Assembly: GCA_963665915.2 (NCBI GenBank) | Contig: CAXXSG010000002.1 | Span: 434,001-498,000 of the forward strand | Direction of reading: 5' to 3' | Length of the DNA: 64,000 bases | From: JAFGRU01 sp963665915 | Lineage (GTDB): Bacteria > Desulfobacterota > Desulfuromonadia > Desulfuromonadales > JAAYDE01 | Shown: positions 26,451 to 35,282 of the stretch, one piece after another | How positions within the stretch are numbered: position 1 is the stretch's first letter | Layout: each line of letters opens with the position of its first letter | Translations under genes and position numbers: made by a program | Notes under the pieces: model-generated | Database searches by the model: none | The model's input: only the letters and a program-made list of their open reading frames with translations | What the model was told of the DNA's origin: nothing

Positions 26451-27215
26451 ATGAAGAAGATATTAATTTTTAAAGTCTTAGGCCTCTTTCCTCTTTTGGT
26501 ATGGGCTGAAAAGATGCCGGTTGTCCGCCAGGAATTCCCCCCCCTATAACTATCTCGGGGACGACGGGAAAGTAACCGGTAGCAGTACTGAGATAGCAAC
26601 CAACGTGTTGCGGAGAATGGAGTACGAGGCGGATATCAGGCTGTTGCCGTGGAATCGGGCTTTGCACATGGGGATGGATGGCGAAGCGGCACTGTTGTAG
26701 ACCTTTTTCAAGAGTGCCGAACGGGAAGACCGGTTTTTCTTTACCGATGGTTTTGCGTCTGAAGAAGTCGTATTTTTCAAACGGAAAATCGATGACATTT
26801 CCTGGAATGTACTGGGTGATGTTGGGGATTACCGGGTCGGCTATGTTGAGGGTTATAATTATGGAACCAGCATGATGGAAGCTCTTCGGCAAAAAACCTT
26901 CGAAAAACCGATGTGATCGGGGCATCCGCCACTGTCGATTACCGGCAGTTGCATAAACTGAAAAATGACCGTATTGATCTTGCCGTTTGTCCCAAAGTCC
27001 AATGTTCCTGGATTATTAAGAAGAGTTCGCCGGCACTTGATGGAGTCGATTATGTAGATAAACAGATCGGGTCGCCCCGGGCCTTTTTCGGCGGCTTCAG
27101 TAAAAAGTGCCCCGGCGCCGAAGTTCTTCGAGATCGTTTCAATCAGGAATATCGGAAGTTTGTCCAGGAGAGGGGAAGAGACGCTATCTTGGATAAATAC
27201 GGCATTGCAGAGTGA
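26451..27215 (+). pseudogene. Decayed family-3 periplasmic binding protein
   Basis: A signal-peptide-like start (MKKILIFKVLGLFPLLVWA) with a good ribosome site opens a frame that, once repaired, reads as a family-3 solute-binding protein of about 250 residues. It includes YNYLGDDGKVTGSSTEIA, LLPWNRALHMG, FKSAEREDRFFF and VGDYRVGYVEGYNYG, and ends in the frame at 26913-27215. There are three lesions: an extra base in the run of eight C at 26537-26544, an in-frame TAG at 26698-26700, and a frame change near 26905. A terminator follows at 27292. It is unlikely to yield a functional protein, although two of the lesions are indels. Confidence 0.8.
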
Positions 27216-27291
27216 CTGAGAATCTGAGCGAGAATGATAATAAGAAGTTAATAATGTGATAAACGACTTCGGTTAACAATTATCTTAATCC

Positions 27292-27328
27292 GGCGCATTT
27301 CCTTGTCATGGAAACGCGCCCTTTTTTT
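27292..27328 (+). terminator. Intrinsic terminator after decayed binding-protein gene
   Basis: An 11-bp stem with one mismatch (27292-27302 with 27310-27320) and a 7-base loop is followed by a run of seven T. It isolates the following sensory pair from the pseudogene. A possible promoter for the pair has its -10 TACAAT at 27470-27475 with a weak CTGGCA box 17 bases upstream. Confidence 0.85.
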
Positions 27329-27565
27329 GTCGGGAGCTTGACGAGGGCATGATTAGTAAGGTTGCGGGTAAATTCCGCCTTACACCCAGTGACCTCCAAA
27401 AATTTCTGATTCGATGTAAGCAGCCGACTATTATTTTAGATATAAACTGGCAGTTTTTGTTAATCTCGCTACAATAAGTAAGAACCAATATCAATTGTTG
27501 CGCTTCCCAATTATCTGCGTCTTTGGTGCGAGGGCCCTGTCCAGCCAGATAGAAAGAGGAGCAAT

Positions 27566-28708
27566 ATGATGCCCATGAGATCCTTTCTTGCTTGTGGTTT
27601 GAAACTGTTGGTCCTTTCTGTTTTTCCCTTCACCATCCTATCGCTTCTTTCCTGTAATCCTCCTGAACCGATCCGAATCGGGTTCGTCGGCGGAACTTCC
27701 GGCAGCGTGGCGGACCTCGGATCGATCGGCAGAGATGGCGTCCAGCTGGCCGTAGAGCTCAAAAACCAGGACGGTGGGATTCGTGGGAGGCCGGTGGAGC
27801 TTCTTATCAAAAACGACGAGCAAAATCCTGACGTAGCCCGTCGCGTGGTCGCGGAACTCATAGCGGAGGGGGCTTCTGCAATCGTCGGTCCCATGACCAG
27901 TGCCATGGGGCAGGCAGCGGTACCGATTGTAAATCAGCATGAAGTTCTCATGGTCGCTCCGACCGTTACGACCCAGGCGCTTTCGGGAATAGACGACTTT
28001 TTCTTTAGAGTCACCTCCACGACCCAACTCTTTGCGTCCAAAAACGCGAAATACCAGCTCAAACAGAATCGCATGCACCGCGTGGCGGCCGCATATGATG
28101 TGGGAAACCGGTCTTTTTCTGTGAACTGGTTGGAGAATTTCGAAAAAACACTTGTCGCCGGCGGCGGTGAAATTGTCTCCCGAATCGAGTTTACTTCCGG
28201 CCGGGATATTCTTTACATGGATTTGGCGAAGCGCATGCTGGACAGCAATCCGGACGGGGTTCTGGTCATCGCCAATTCCGTGGATTCCGCCCTGCTTTGC
28301 CAACAGGTTCGGAAACTGGACGCTTTTGTGCCGATCACATTGTCGGATTGGGGTGCTAGCGAGCGTTTGATGGAATTAGGGGGACAGGCGGTTGAAGGGA
28401 TTACGGTCATTCAAACATTTGATCGCAATAGCACGACTCCTCCCTATCTGGAATTCCGGAAAGCGTACTTGAGCCGATACAACCGGGAGCCCGGGTTTGC
28501 AGGGGTCCATGCATTTGATGCCGCCAATGTGGTCCTGGAAGCTCTGGAAAAGCGAAAGAGACGACAGAGTCTGAAGACTGCAGTCTTATCCATTCGGGAA
28601 TTTGAAGGACTTCAGAGTTCATTCCGGTTTGATGATTTTGGGGATGTCCAACGCTCCCATGCATCGATCAGCGTTGTCCGGAATGGGCGTTTTGTCGTTT
28701 TGGAGTGA
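27566..28708 (+). CDS. LivJ-type periplasmic binding lipoprotein
   Basis: Encodes 380 residues. A signal peptide ends in the lipobox LLSC near residue 30, so the mature protein is probably lipid-anchored. The rest has the type I periplasmic-binding fold of branched-chain amino-acid/amide receptors: IRIGFVGGTSGSVADLG, GIRGRPVELLIKNDEQNP, ASAIVGPMTSAMGQA, PTVTTQALSG and FAGVHAFDAANVVLEAL. No permease or ATPase gene is next to it. Instead a hybrid histidine kinase gene begins 4 bases after the stop, so it probably presents a ligand to that sensor. GAGGAGC precedes the ATG. Confidence 0.85.
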   Translation: MMPMRSFLACGLKLLVLSVFPFTILSLLSCNPPEPIRIGFVGGTSGSVADLGSIGRDGVQLAVELKNQDGGIRGRPVELLIKNDEQNPDVARRVVAELIAEGASAIVGPMTSAMGQAAVPIVNQHEVLMVAPTVTTQALSGIDDFFFRVTSTTQLFASKNAKYQLKQNRMHRVAAAYDVGNRSFSVNWLENFEKTLVAGGGEIVSRIEFTSGRDILYMDLAKRMLDSNPDGVLVIANSVDSALLCQQVRKLDAFVPITLSDWGASERLMELGGQAVEGITVIQTFDRNSTTPPYLEFRKAYLSRYNREPGFAGVHAFDAANVVLEALEKRKRRQSLKTAVLSIREFEGLQSSFRFDDFGDVQRSHASISVVRNGRFVVLE

Positions 28709-28712
28709 GCCT

Positions 28713-31658
28713 ATGAAAAATGGAATGCCGCTAAGCCGGTTGATGGGATTGCAATCGGTTATCGTGGCCATTGTCCCGCTGATTCTGGTAGCGGCTCTGT
28801 TGTGGTTGTTGGTGATTCCCGGTATTCGCGACGAAGTCGGTGTTCGACATCAGGTTCTGGCCAGTTCCATTTCCGGCAGGATCACAACCTATCTGCAGGG
28901 GGCTGAACACGAACTTCTGGCCCTGGCTGATTATATTGTTTCGCGCGGTACACAGCCCCAATCCTACTGGAGCAACCTGCTGGATACCCATGTCGGAGAA
29001 GGGGATATTTATGAAGCGATGTATATCGCTACTTCATCCGGAAGCGTGACAGCTGTTGGTCTTCCGCTCAAGCGCCGTTCCCGGAGGATTGATCTGATCG
29101 GATTGGACTTGTCCCGCCGGCCCTTTTTCCGCGAAGCAAAAAGTAATCATAACATCACCTGGTCTGAAACCTTCCTTTCCACGATTAGTGAGCGACTCGC
29201 GGTAGCACTGGCTATTCCAATTGAAGAAAAGGTTTTGATAGCAGAGATCGCCATCGACCGTTTGTCCGATTTCATCAGCTTCATGCCTGGCAAGGCAGAT
29301 TTTCTTATCATGATTACGGATGACAGGGGTAAGGTCATCAGTGATTCTGCCCATGCTTTCGGTGGGCAGTCGCTGGATCCCAATCAAGTCCCTATTATGC
29401 ACAAGGGGTTGACGGAAGAGCTGGGAACCAAAAATTTTCAGTTGGGACACGCCCAATACATCTGTACGGTAGTCACGGTGGACAAGTTCGGATGGAAAGT
29501 GCTCGTGGCCCAACGTTCTCAAGAGGCGTTCCGCCAAGTGACGGCGACACTCTGGATGGTCGGCACCGGCATCCTCTTGGCTCTGGCTTTGGCTGTGGCG
29601 GCCAGCTGGTTTTTAGCCAGGTCATTTTCGAGATATTTCAGGCGGTTCGTCCGCCAGGCCCAGGCGATTTCCTCTGGGGATTATGATCAGCCATGGCCGG
29701 AATCCGGAATCACTGAATTTGCCCGTTTCAGGGGCCACCTGCAAAATATGGCCGCGGCGATTCAGACCCGCGAAAAAGAACTCTTTGCCAACGAAGCAAA
29801 ATACCATTCCGTAGTCAGCAATGCGCCGGTAATCATCGCCCAGTTTGATTCCGACGGCATCATAACGCTTTTTGAAGGCCAGGGGCTTTTTTTGCTGGGC
29901 ATGCAGGCCGGTGCCGTGGAAGGCCGCTCCTGGTTCGATCTGCACCGGGAGAATGACGATCTTTGTGAAAACGCCCGCAAGGCCATAGCAGGCAAAGAAA
30001 TCAAGTTTGCTTCCCAAATCGGTAAGCGATTTTTTGATATCCATTTTACACCGATTCATCAGGAGAACGGTCCCCGCTCGGTTCTGTGCGTTGGTGTCGA
30101 CATTACGGCTAGGGTTAAAGCGGACAAAGCCCTGCAGGAGAACGTCTATCTTCTTAAAGAATCTCAAAAAACGGCCCGCCTCGGGCATTATACCCTGGAT
30201 AAAGCGACTGGAAGTTGGGAAAGCTCTGAGGTTTTGGATGACATATTGGGAATCGGCGCATCGTTCCCGAAAACCATGGCTGGCTGGATGAGCATTATCC
30301 ACCCGGAGGATCGCGAGATGGTTGTCTCTCATCTTTCAGATGATGACATGCCGGAGAACCAACTTTTTAATCAAGAATTCAGGATTATCCGTCAGACGGA
30401 TCAGGCGGAGCGCTGGGTTCACGGGCACAGTCGCTTGGAATCGATTGCGCAAGGGACCAGGAGCCGCGTAATCGGCATCATCCAGGATATCACTGAAAAG
30501 AAACAGCTGGAGGGCCAACTGCTCCAAGCACAGAAAATGGATGCCATTGGCCAATTGGCAGGGGGCGTGGCCCATGATTTCAACAACATGCTGGGGGTTA
30601 TCATTGGCTATGTTGAATTGATTAAAGCCGGCGAGCCTGAAGACACAGCCATGATGCAAAATATAATGCAAATCGAGCATGCGGCCATCAGATCGCGAGA
30701 CATCACCCGGCAGCTACTCGCTTTTTCCAGAAAACAGATCATCGTACCCGAACTGGCTGACCTGAACCATCTCATTGAAGACACAGTTAAAACCCTGACC
30801 AGGCTTATCGGGGAAAACATCCATCTGCTCTACATTCCGCAAAAGGAGCTCTGGAAAATCAAGGTCGATCCGGCCCAGATGAATCAGATTCTGGTCAACC
30901 TCGCGGTTAATGCGCGGGATGCCATGCCGAACGGGGGAAAGATGACCATTGAAACTGGAAATGTTCACCTGGATGAGGCTTATTGCCGGTTGAATGTCGA
31001 AGCCATCCCCGGTCCTTATGTGCAGTTGGCAGTCAGCGACAGCGGTTCAGGGATAGAGAAGGATGCAATGTCTCATATCTTCGAACCCTTCTTTACAACC
31101 AAAAGCATTGGCGAGGGGACCGGATTAGGGTTGGCCACCGTTTATGGAATCGCCAAGCAGAATGGTGGATTTATCAATGTATACAGTGAACCGGGGGAAG
31201 GAACCACGTTCAAGGTATATTTCCCGAGAGTCGAGGAGGACGAGGTCGGGTTGAAGGAGGTTGTTAAAGAGCCTATGCCGGAGAGCGTATCCGGTACGGT
31301 TCTGCTGGTTGAAGATGATGAAATGGTCCGCAAGGTCAGTGCCTCGATGCTTAAGAAACTTGGATATACCGTAATGTTGGCGGAGACACCTTCAATCGCG
31401 CTGTCGATTTGCCAGGACATGAATGAACAGATTGATCTCCTGATGACAGACGTTGTGATGCCGGAGATGAGCGGCAAGGAACTATCGGACCGGGTAAAAA
31501 AGGTCCGTCCTAACATGAAAGTGCTTTTTATGTCAGGCTATACATCAAACGTCATTGTGCATCATGGAGTTCTTGAAGAAGGTGTTCAATTTGCTCAAAA
31601 GCCTTTCAGTTTACGGGAGCTTGGTGAAAAAGTGCGTGATGCCATCTCTGTGGGGTAG
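28713..31658 (+). CDS. Hybrid sensor histidine kinase with Cache, HAMP, PAS and receiver domains
   Basis: Encodes 981 residues from ATG 28713; the frame is open further upstream but that part overlaps the lipoprotein gene. Two membrane segments (about residues 12-35 and 282-304) enclose a periplasmic dCache-like sensor. A HAMP-like linker follows, then two PAS domains (about 345-470 and 480-610). The dimerisation domain has the phospho-accepting His621 in LAGGVAHDFNNMLG, and the ATPase domain has NAVNARDAMP-type N box, SDSGSGIEKD and GEGTGLGLATVYG. A C-terminal receiver holds Asp913 in LLMTDVVMP. No separate response regulator is adjacent. Confidence 0.93.
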   Translation: MKNGMPLSRLMGLQSVIVAIVPLILVAALLWLLVIPGIRDEVGVRHQVLASSISGRITTYLQGAEHELLALADYIVSRGTQPQSYWSNLLDTHVGEGDIYEAMYIATSSGSVTAVGLPLKRRSRRIDLIGLDLSRRPFFREAKSNHNITWSETFLSTISERLAVALAIPIEEKVLIAEIAIDRLSDFISFMPGKADFLIMITDDRGKVISDSAHAFGGQSLDPNQVPIMHKGLTEELGTKNFQLGHAQYICTVVTVDKFGWKVLVAQRSQEAFRQVTATLWMVGTGILLALALAVAASWFLARSFSRYFRRFVRQAQAISSGDYDQPWPESGITEFARFRGHLQNMAAAIQTREKELFANEAKYHSVVSNAPVIIAQFDSDGIITLFEGQGLFLLGMQAGAVEGRSWFDLHRENDDLCENARKAIAGKEIKFASQIGKRFFDIHFTPIHQENGPRSVLCVGVDITARVKADKALQENVYLLKESQKTARLGHYTLDKATGSWESSEVLDDILGIGASFPKTMAGWMSIIHPEDREMVVSHLSDDDMPENQLFNQEFRIIRQTDQAERWVHGHSRLESIAQGTRSRVIGIIQDITEKKQLEGQLLQAQKMDAIGQLAGGVAHDFNNMLGVIIGYVELIKAGEPEDTAMMQNIMQIEHAAIRSRDITRQLLAFSRKQIIVPELADLNHLIEDTVKTLTRLIGENIHLLYIPQKELWKIKVDPAQMNQILVNLAVNARDAMPNGGKMTIETGNVHLDEAYCRLNVEAIPGPYVQLAVSDSGSGIEKDAMSHIFEPFFTTKSIGEGTGLGLATVYGIAKQNGGFINVYSEPGEGTTFKVYFPRVEEDEVGLKEVVKEPMPESVSGTVLLVEDDEMVRKVSASMLKKLGYTVMLAETPSIALSICQDMNEQIDLLMTDVVMPEMSGKELSDRVKKVRPNMKVLFMSGYTSNVIVHHGVLEEGVQFAQKPFSLRELGEKVRDAISVG

Positions 31659-32078
31659 ACTTTTAAAAAAGGATTGACGAAGGCAGTGAAGGCACCCGTT
31701 TTCCGACAGGTTATGTTTTTAAAAAAAAAGTTTTTTGTTTGGGGCCTGAGCAAGTTAACAAGTTGATAATGGGTAAAAGATATACAAAAATTGCCTTTAA
31801 TATGCCCTTAGAACATCACTTCTGCCATGAGATGGTTGGGGAAACTAACTGCCGCGTGCAAATCGATATTTTTTCCCTGGCCATGTCTGGCACATTCCCG
31901 GGTTTGGTGTCAGGTCTACCCCTGTGAAAAATTAGGTAAATTTGCGGACGTGTTGATTTGCTTTAGGAAGCGGAATGTTTAGTCTCGACATGTTCTGAGG
32001 AGAGTAGGGATCGACTTTGAAGCAGGAGATGGATATTTTATATTTAATGAGGTCATGGCCGCTGAAGCCAGACAGAAA
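31659..32078. other. Intergenic region, no gene seen
   Basis: Apart from short A/T runs (around 31720-31740), no coding region or RNA gene is recognisable between the kinase and the trmO terminator. Confidence 0.5.
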
Positions 32079-32128
32079 ATTGGAGCCATAATACCATTTA
32101 ACCCTTTAACGAGTATTATGGCCCCAAT
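32073..32128 (-). terminator. Intrinsic terminator of trmO (minus strand)
   Basis: Bases 32079-32093 and 32114-32128 form a 15-bp stem with one mismatch around a 20-base loop. On the minus strand it is followed by TTTTCTG. It lies about 50 bases beyond the trmO stop. Confidence 0.65.
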
Positions 32129-32180
32129 TACACATGTTTCTGTATTTTTTAGCGATGGTGTGTCGGTACCTGCAAAAAGA

Positions 32181-32666
32181 TCAGGTAACCTTGTCGAAGT
32201 CCTCGCTGTAGGGTTTGATGTCGAGCACGGCTTCTCCGTCTATCATGTCCACACCGCGGATGTAGAGGACCGAACCTTGGATTTTGAGCAGTTCGACGAT
32301 GCTGAAACCCAAGGCGTTGGGGCGGCAGTCGAACCGGGTGGCGAAGACCCCATGCTCCTCGCTCTGGAAAGGGGGTTTAACCTTAAGCTGGGGCTTTCCG
32401 GGGCGCTGAAGGTGGTAGAAAACGTAGATGTAGGAAAATCCCTCCAGTTTTTCGATCCCTTCCACATATTCGGGAGAGATCTCGATGCTTCCCTCGGTGT
32501 CGTTGAGGGCTAGGGGCTGCATCGGTATCTGGCTGGCGTCCAGATAGGGACTGGTGACATACCCTATGGTGCTGAAGCAGACCTTCCCCACTTCGGTCTT
32601 CTTGTCCGAAAAATTCCGTGACTGATCGTGATCCGGCCTTTCCCATCCTGAACTGAACTTGCTCAT
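32181..32666 (-). CDS. trmO: TrmO-type tRNA methyltransferase (TsaA/YaeB family)
   Basis: Encodes 161 residues of the family that N6-methylates threonylcarbamoyl-adenosine 37 in tRNA using SAM. The family beta-barrel is visible: IGYVTSPY at the start, EGIEKLEGFSYIYVFYHL in the middle and LLKIQGSVLYIRGVDMIDG near the end. The usual motif HGVFATRSPRRPNPIG is changed to HGVFATRFDCRPNALG, so the positively charged patch is weaker than usual. Substrate or partner use may differ. GAAGGTGG just upstream supports the ATG at 32666. Confidence 0.85.
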   Translation of the reverse strand: MSKFSSGWERPDHDQSRNFSDKKTEVGKVCFSTIGYVTSPYLDASQIPMQPLALNDTEGSIEISPEYVEGIEKLEGFSYIYVFYHLQRPGKPQLKVKPPFQSEEHGVFATRFDCRPNALGFSIVELLKIQGSVLYIRGVDMIDGEAVLDIKPYSEDFDKVT

Positions 32667-33126
32667 AATCCACCTTCATCCTATCTTCCTCCTGGTTCGG
32701 GAGGAACGTTCGAGTTAATGGTTTCCTTTGCCAATGTTATCTAAGTTTTTACGCCAATATATTACACTTCCATTTCTTCAGTTTCAAGCACATGGAGTAA
32801 TTTTGAATGATGTCAATATTTGGGTATTCATGATAAATATAACCAGGAGCGGAGACGGATATTATCCTTAACCGTCCAAGATTTTCAGTGACCTTTTTAG
32901 TTCCGGCTGTGTCCAAAAATAATTTGCTAATTGGAATCGGCCAGACAAGGCTGTACTTTTGGGCGATTTTAATTGATTGAAATGCATAGAAAAACCCTAT
33001 CTTGCGGTATACTTTTGGCATAAATTTTTTTTCTTTGTGTATATTTATAAAGAATCCTTTAAAATTAATACTAATTCTAATAGTGGACATCGTCGATTGA
33101 CTGGATTCCTGCTTGTGGAGAGATAG
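32667..33126. other. AT-rich divergent intergenic region
   Basis: This separates trmO (minus) from the FIST gene (plus). A 113-codon minus-strand frame is open here but its composition is that of random AT-rich DNA. It should hold the two divergent promoters; no strong consensus was located. Confidence 0.45.
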
Positions 33127-34347
33127 ATGAAGGTTGGTATTGGATTTGACAATCAGGAAGACTCATTTGCCTCCGGGAAAATAATTGCCAAGCGGGCAGT
33201 CCAAAAAGGCGGGATCAAAAGGGCTGAATTTGCTCTGGCTTTTTGCAGTACGAATGTAAATGCCGGGGAGCTGCTGAAGGGAATTCATGAAGTTATTGGT
33301 AAGGACATACCCGTTCTTGGAGGTTCGGGAATTGGCATTATAACAAATCACCTTATTTCTTATGAAAATTATCCGGCGGGTCTCGTTTTAATAGAAGATA
33401 AAGGCATTCATTGGCAGATAGCCGTTGCCGAGGGGTTGGATGAATGTGGCCGAAAAGTTGGCCGGGACCTTGCGAATCAACTCTCATGTGAAAAAAGTAA
33501 TAAAATTTTTCTTTTTTATGATTCCATAAAAAAACCGTTGGGCAACAATACTCCCCCCATAATGAATTCATCCAAGCCGTTGCTGGAGGGACTGGAAGAA
33601 GAACTTGGTAAAAATATTCCGATTTTTGGGGGCGGAACAGTGGGGGATTTTAATTTTTCCCCGACAATTCAATTTGCCGGTAACTGTGTTAAATCGCAAT
33701 GTGCGAGCGCTCTTCTTTTGAGCGGTAATTTTGAAATTGATTTTTCGATTATGCACGGTTGTTCGCCTAAAGATGGCATTTATCATACTATCACTAAAAT
33801 TGATGGAGCGGTCATTCATGAAATCGATAACCGTCCAATTGTGGAAGTGATTAATGAAATGTATGGAAACGAAGAATGGCAGAAGCAGGTTCCTGTCAGG
33901 CGTCTTACCATTGGGATAAACCATGGGGAAAAATTTGGATCGGAATATTCTGAAGCGAACTATGTTAATCGTCTTATTTTAGGAGTTCTGCCTGATAAAA
34001 TGGGCATCATAATTTTTGAGCCGGATCTCGAGGTTGGAATGGACATTCAATTTATGCTTCGCGATTCACAAAAAATGATTGAATCGGCGAGAAAAAACTC
34101 TGAAAATTTGATCCGGAAAATACAGGAAAAAGGGAGAAAGCCGGTTTGGGGTTTCTATATTGACTGTGCCGGCAGAACAGCCATGTTTTCTGAAACAGTG
34201 ATTGAAGAAGCGGAGGAAGTGCAGAAAATTTTCAACAGAAACAATATCCCTCTTTTTGGATTTTATTCCGGAGTTGAGATTGCGCCTTTTCTTCATAAAA
34301 ATCGTGGTCTCGATTGGACCGGCGTGTTAACGGTTTTTTCAAAGTAG
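33127..34347 (+). CDS. FIST-domain sensory protein
   Basis: Encodes 406 residues with no membrane segment. The FIST_N part covers about residues 25-215 (AEFALAFCSTNVNAGELLKG, IPVLGGSGIGIIT, IPIFGGGTVGDFNFSPT) and the FIST_C part about 225-385 (ILGVLPDKMGIIIFEPDLEVG, GFYIDCAGRTAMFS, PLFGFYSGVEIAPF). FIST domains are cytoplasmic sensors thought to bind small ligands such as amino acids. The gene is 20 bases upstream of a GGDEF gene with which it is surely co-transcribed, so ligand sensing probably controls cyclic-di-GMP synthesis. Confidence 0.9.
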   Translation: MKVGIGFDNQEDSFASGKIIAKRAVQKGGIKRAEFALAFCSTNVNAGELLKGIHEVIGKDIPVLGGSGIGIITNHLISYENYPAGLVLIEDKGIHWQIAVAEGLDECGRKVGRDLANQLSCEKSNKIFLFYDSIKKPLGNNTPPIMNSSKPLLEGLEEELGKNIPIFGGGTVGDFNFSPTIQFAGNCVKSQCASALLLSGNFEIDFSIMHGCSPKDGIYHTITKIDGAVIHEIDNRPIVEVINEMYGNEEWQKQVPVRRLTIGINHGEKFGSEYSEANYVNRLILGVLPDKMGIIIFEPDLEVGMDIQFMLRDSQKMIESARKNSENLIRKIQEKGRKPVWGFYIDCAGRTAMFSETVIEEAEEVQKIFNRNNIPLFGFYSGVEIAPFLHKNRGLDWTGVLTVFSK

Positions 34348-34367
34348 CTAATGTTCTAGGGTGACAG

Positions 34368-35132
34368 ATGTTTTTTGACCGCGTAGAAGATTTGGAAAAG
34401 CAGCTGGCTGAAAAAGAAAAGGAAGCAAGGTATTACAGGAACCTTGCGCAGAAATCCGGGGAAGATCGCCTCAGGGAAACGGAAGAACTGTCGAAGGTGA
34501 CGGCCATTTTAAAAGAAAAAATGCAATGTATTGATAAGCAGCGCAAAGAACTGCAGGACTTGAATCAAAAGGCACAAAAGAGCTGCATTACAGACGACCT
34601 GACAGGTCTGCTGAATCGGCGAGGGCTGATAATGATGGCCAATCAGACCTTTCAGGGAAGTCAGCGAAAAAATTTCCAGGACAGCGAAAAAGGTGAGGAT
34701 GGTGGCTCATTCGTTTGTGCCCTGTTGGACATCGATTTTTTTAAAAAAATTAACGATACCTTTGGCCATCTTTCAGGGGATAAATTTTTGGCCGACGTCG
34801 GAGGCTTTTTTGCGCAGCCAGGTATATTCCGGGAGCTTGATATTATTGGAAGGTACGGTGGCGACGAGTTTATGTTCATTCTTCCGGAATGTAATGAAAA
34901 GAATGCCCTGATACCTTTGGGGAAACTGAAGGAAACTATCAATAATAGAGAGTTTAATGTGGGTTCAAAACAGACCGCCCGCATCACGGTCAGCATCGGT
35001 ATAGCCGAATTCAAAAGAGGGGATTCGGACATTTTTAAGGTTATCGATAGAGCCGATGAAGCACTTTATTATGCCAAAAAACATGGCAGGGACCGGATCA
35101 TTCTATCTGTCGATACCCGGCAGGATGGATAA
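34368..35132 (+). CDS. Diguanylate cyclase (coiled coil plus GGDEF)
   Basis: Encodes 254 residues. An N-terminal coiled coil (about residues 1-75, rich in Glu/Lys) serves as a dimerisation stalk. It is followed by a GGDEF domain with DDLTGLLNRRG near residue 78, LLDIDFFKKINDTFGH near 121 and an intact GGDEF at 164-168, so it should make cyclic di-GMP from two GTP. An RxxD inhibitory site four residues before GGDEF is not present. It has no sensor domain of its own; the FIST protein just upstream probably provides it. Confidence 0.92.
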   Translation: MFFDRVEDLEKQLAEKEKEARYYRNLAQKSGEDRLRETEELSKVTAILKEKMQCIDKQRKELQDLNQKAQKSCITDDLTGLLNRRGLIMMANQTFQGSQRKNFQDSEKGEDGGSFVCALLDIDFFKKINDTFGHLSGDKFLADVGGFFAQPGIFRELDIIGRYGGDEFMFILPECNEKNALIPLGKLKETINNREFNVGSKQTARITVSIGIAEFKRGDSDIFKVIDRADEALYYAKKHGRDRIILSVDTRQDG

Positions 35133-35175
35133 AAGACATTTATAAACAGTAGGTTGTTCTTATTCTCAAAATATG

Positions 35176-35207
35176 AGCTCCGTTTTTTCAGGCGGGGCTT
35201 TGTTTTT
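35176..35207 (+). terminator. Intrinsic terminator after GGDEF gene
   Basis: A 7-bp stem (35176-35182 with 35193-35199, one G-T pair) with a 10-base loop is followed by TTGTTTTTA. It lies between the converging GGDEF gene and the giant NRPS gene. Confidence 0.6.
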
Positions 35208-35282
35208 ATTAGCGTTTGTCATCATGCCCCGAGAGGAGAAAGGGGCGGGAATGTTTCAGGAAGAAGGCCCCTTTGTCTCGGA

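Noticed and set aside
31739..31927. 62-codon plus-strand frame after the kinase gene
   Set aside because: It is short, has no ribosome site and no recognisable content.
32749..33090. 113-codon minus-strand frame in AT-rich DNA
   Set aside because: Its composition is that of random AT-rich sequence and it has no domain or start signal.
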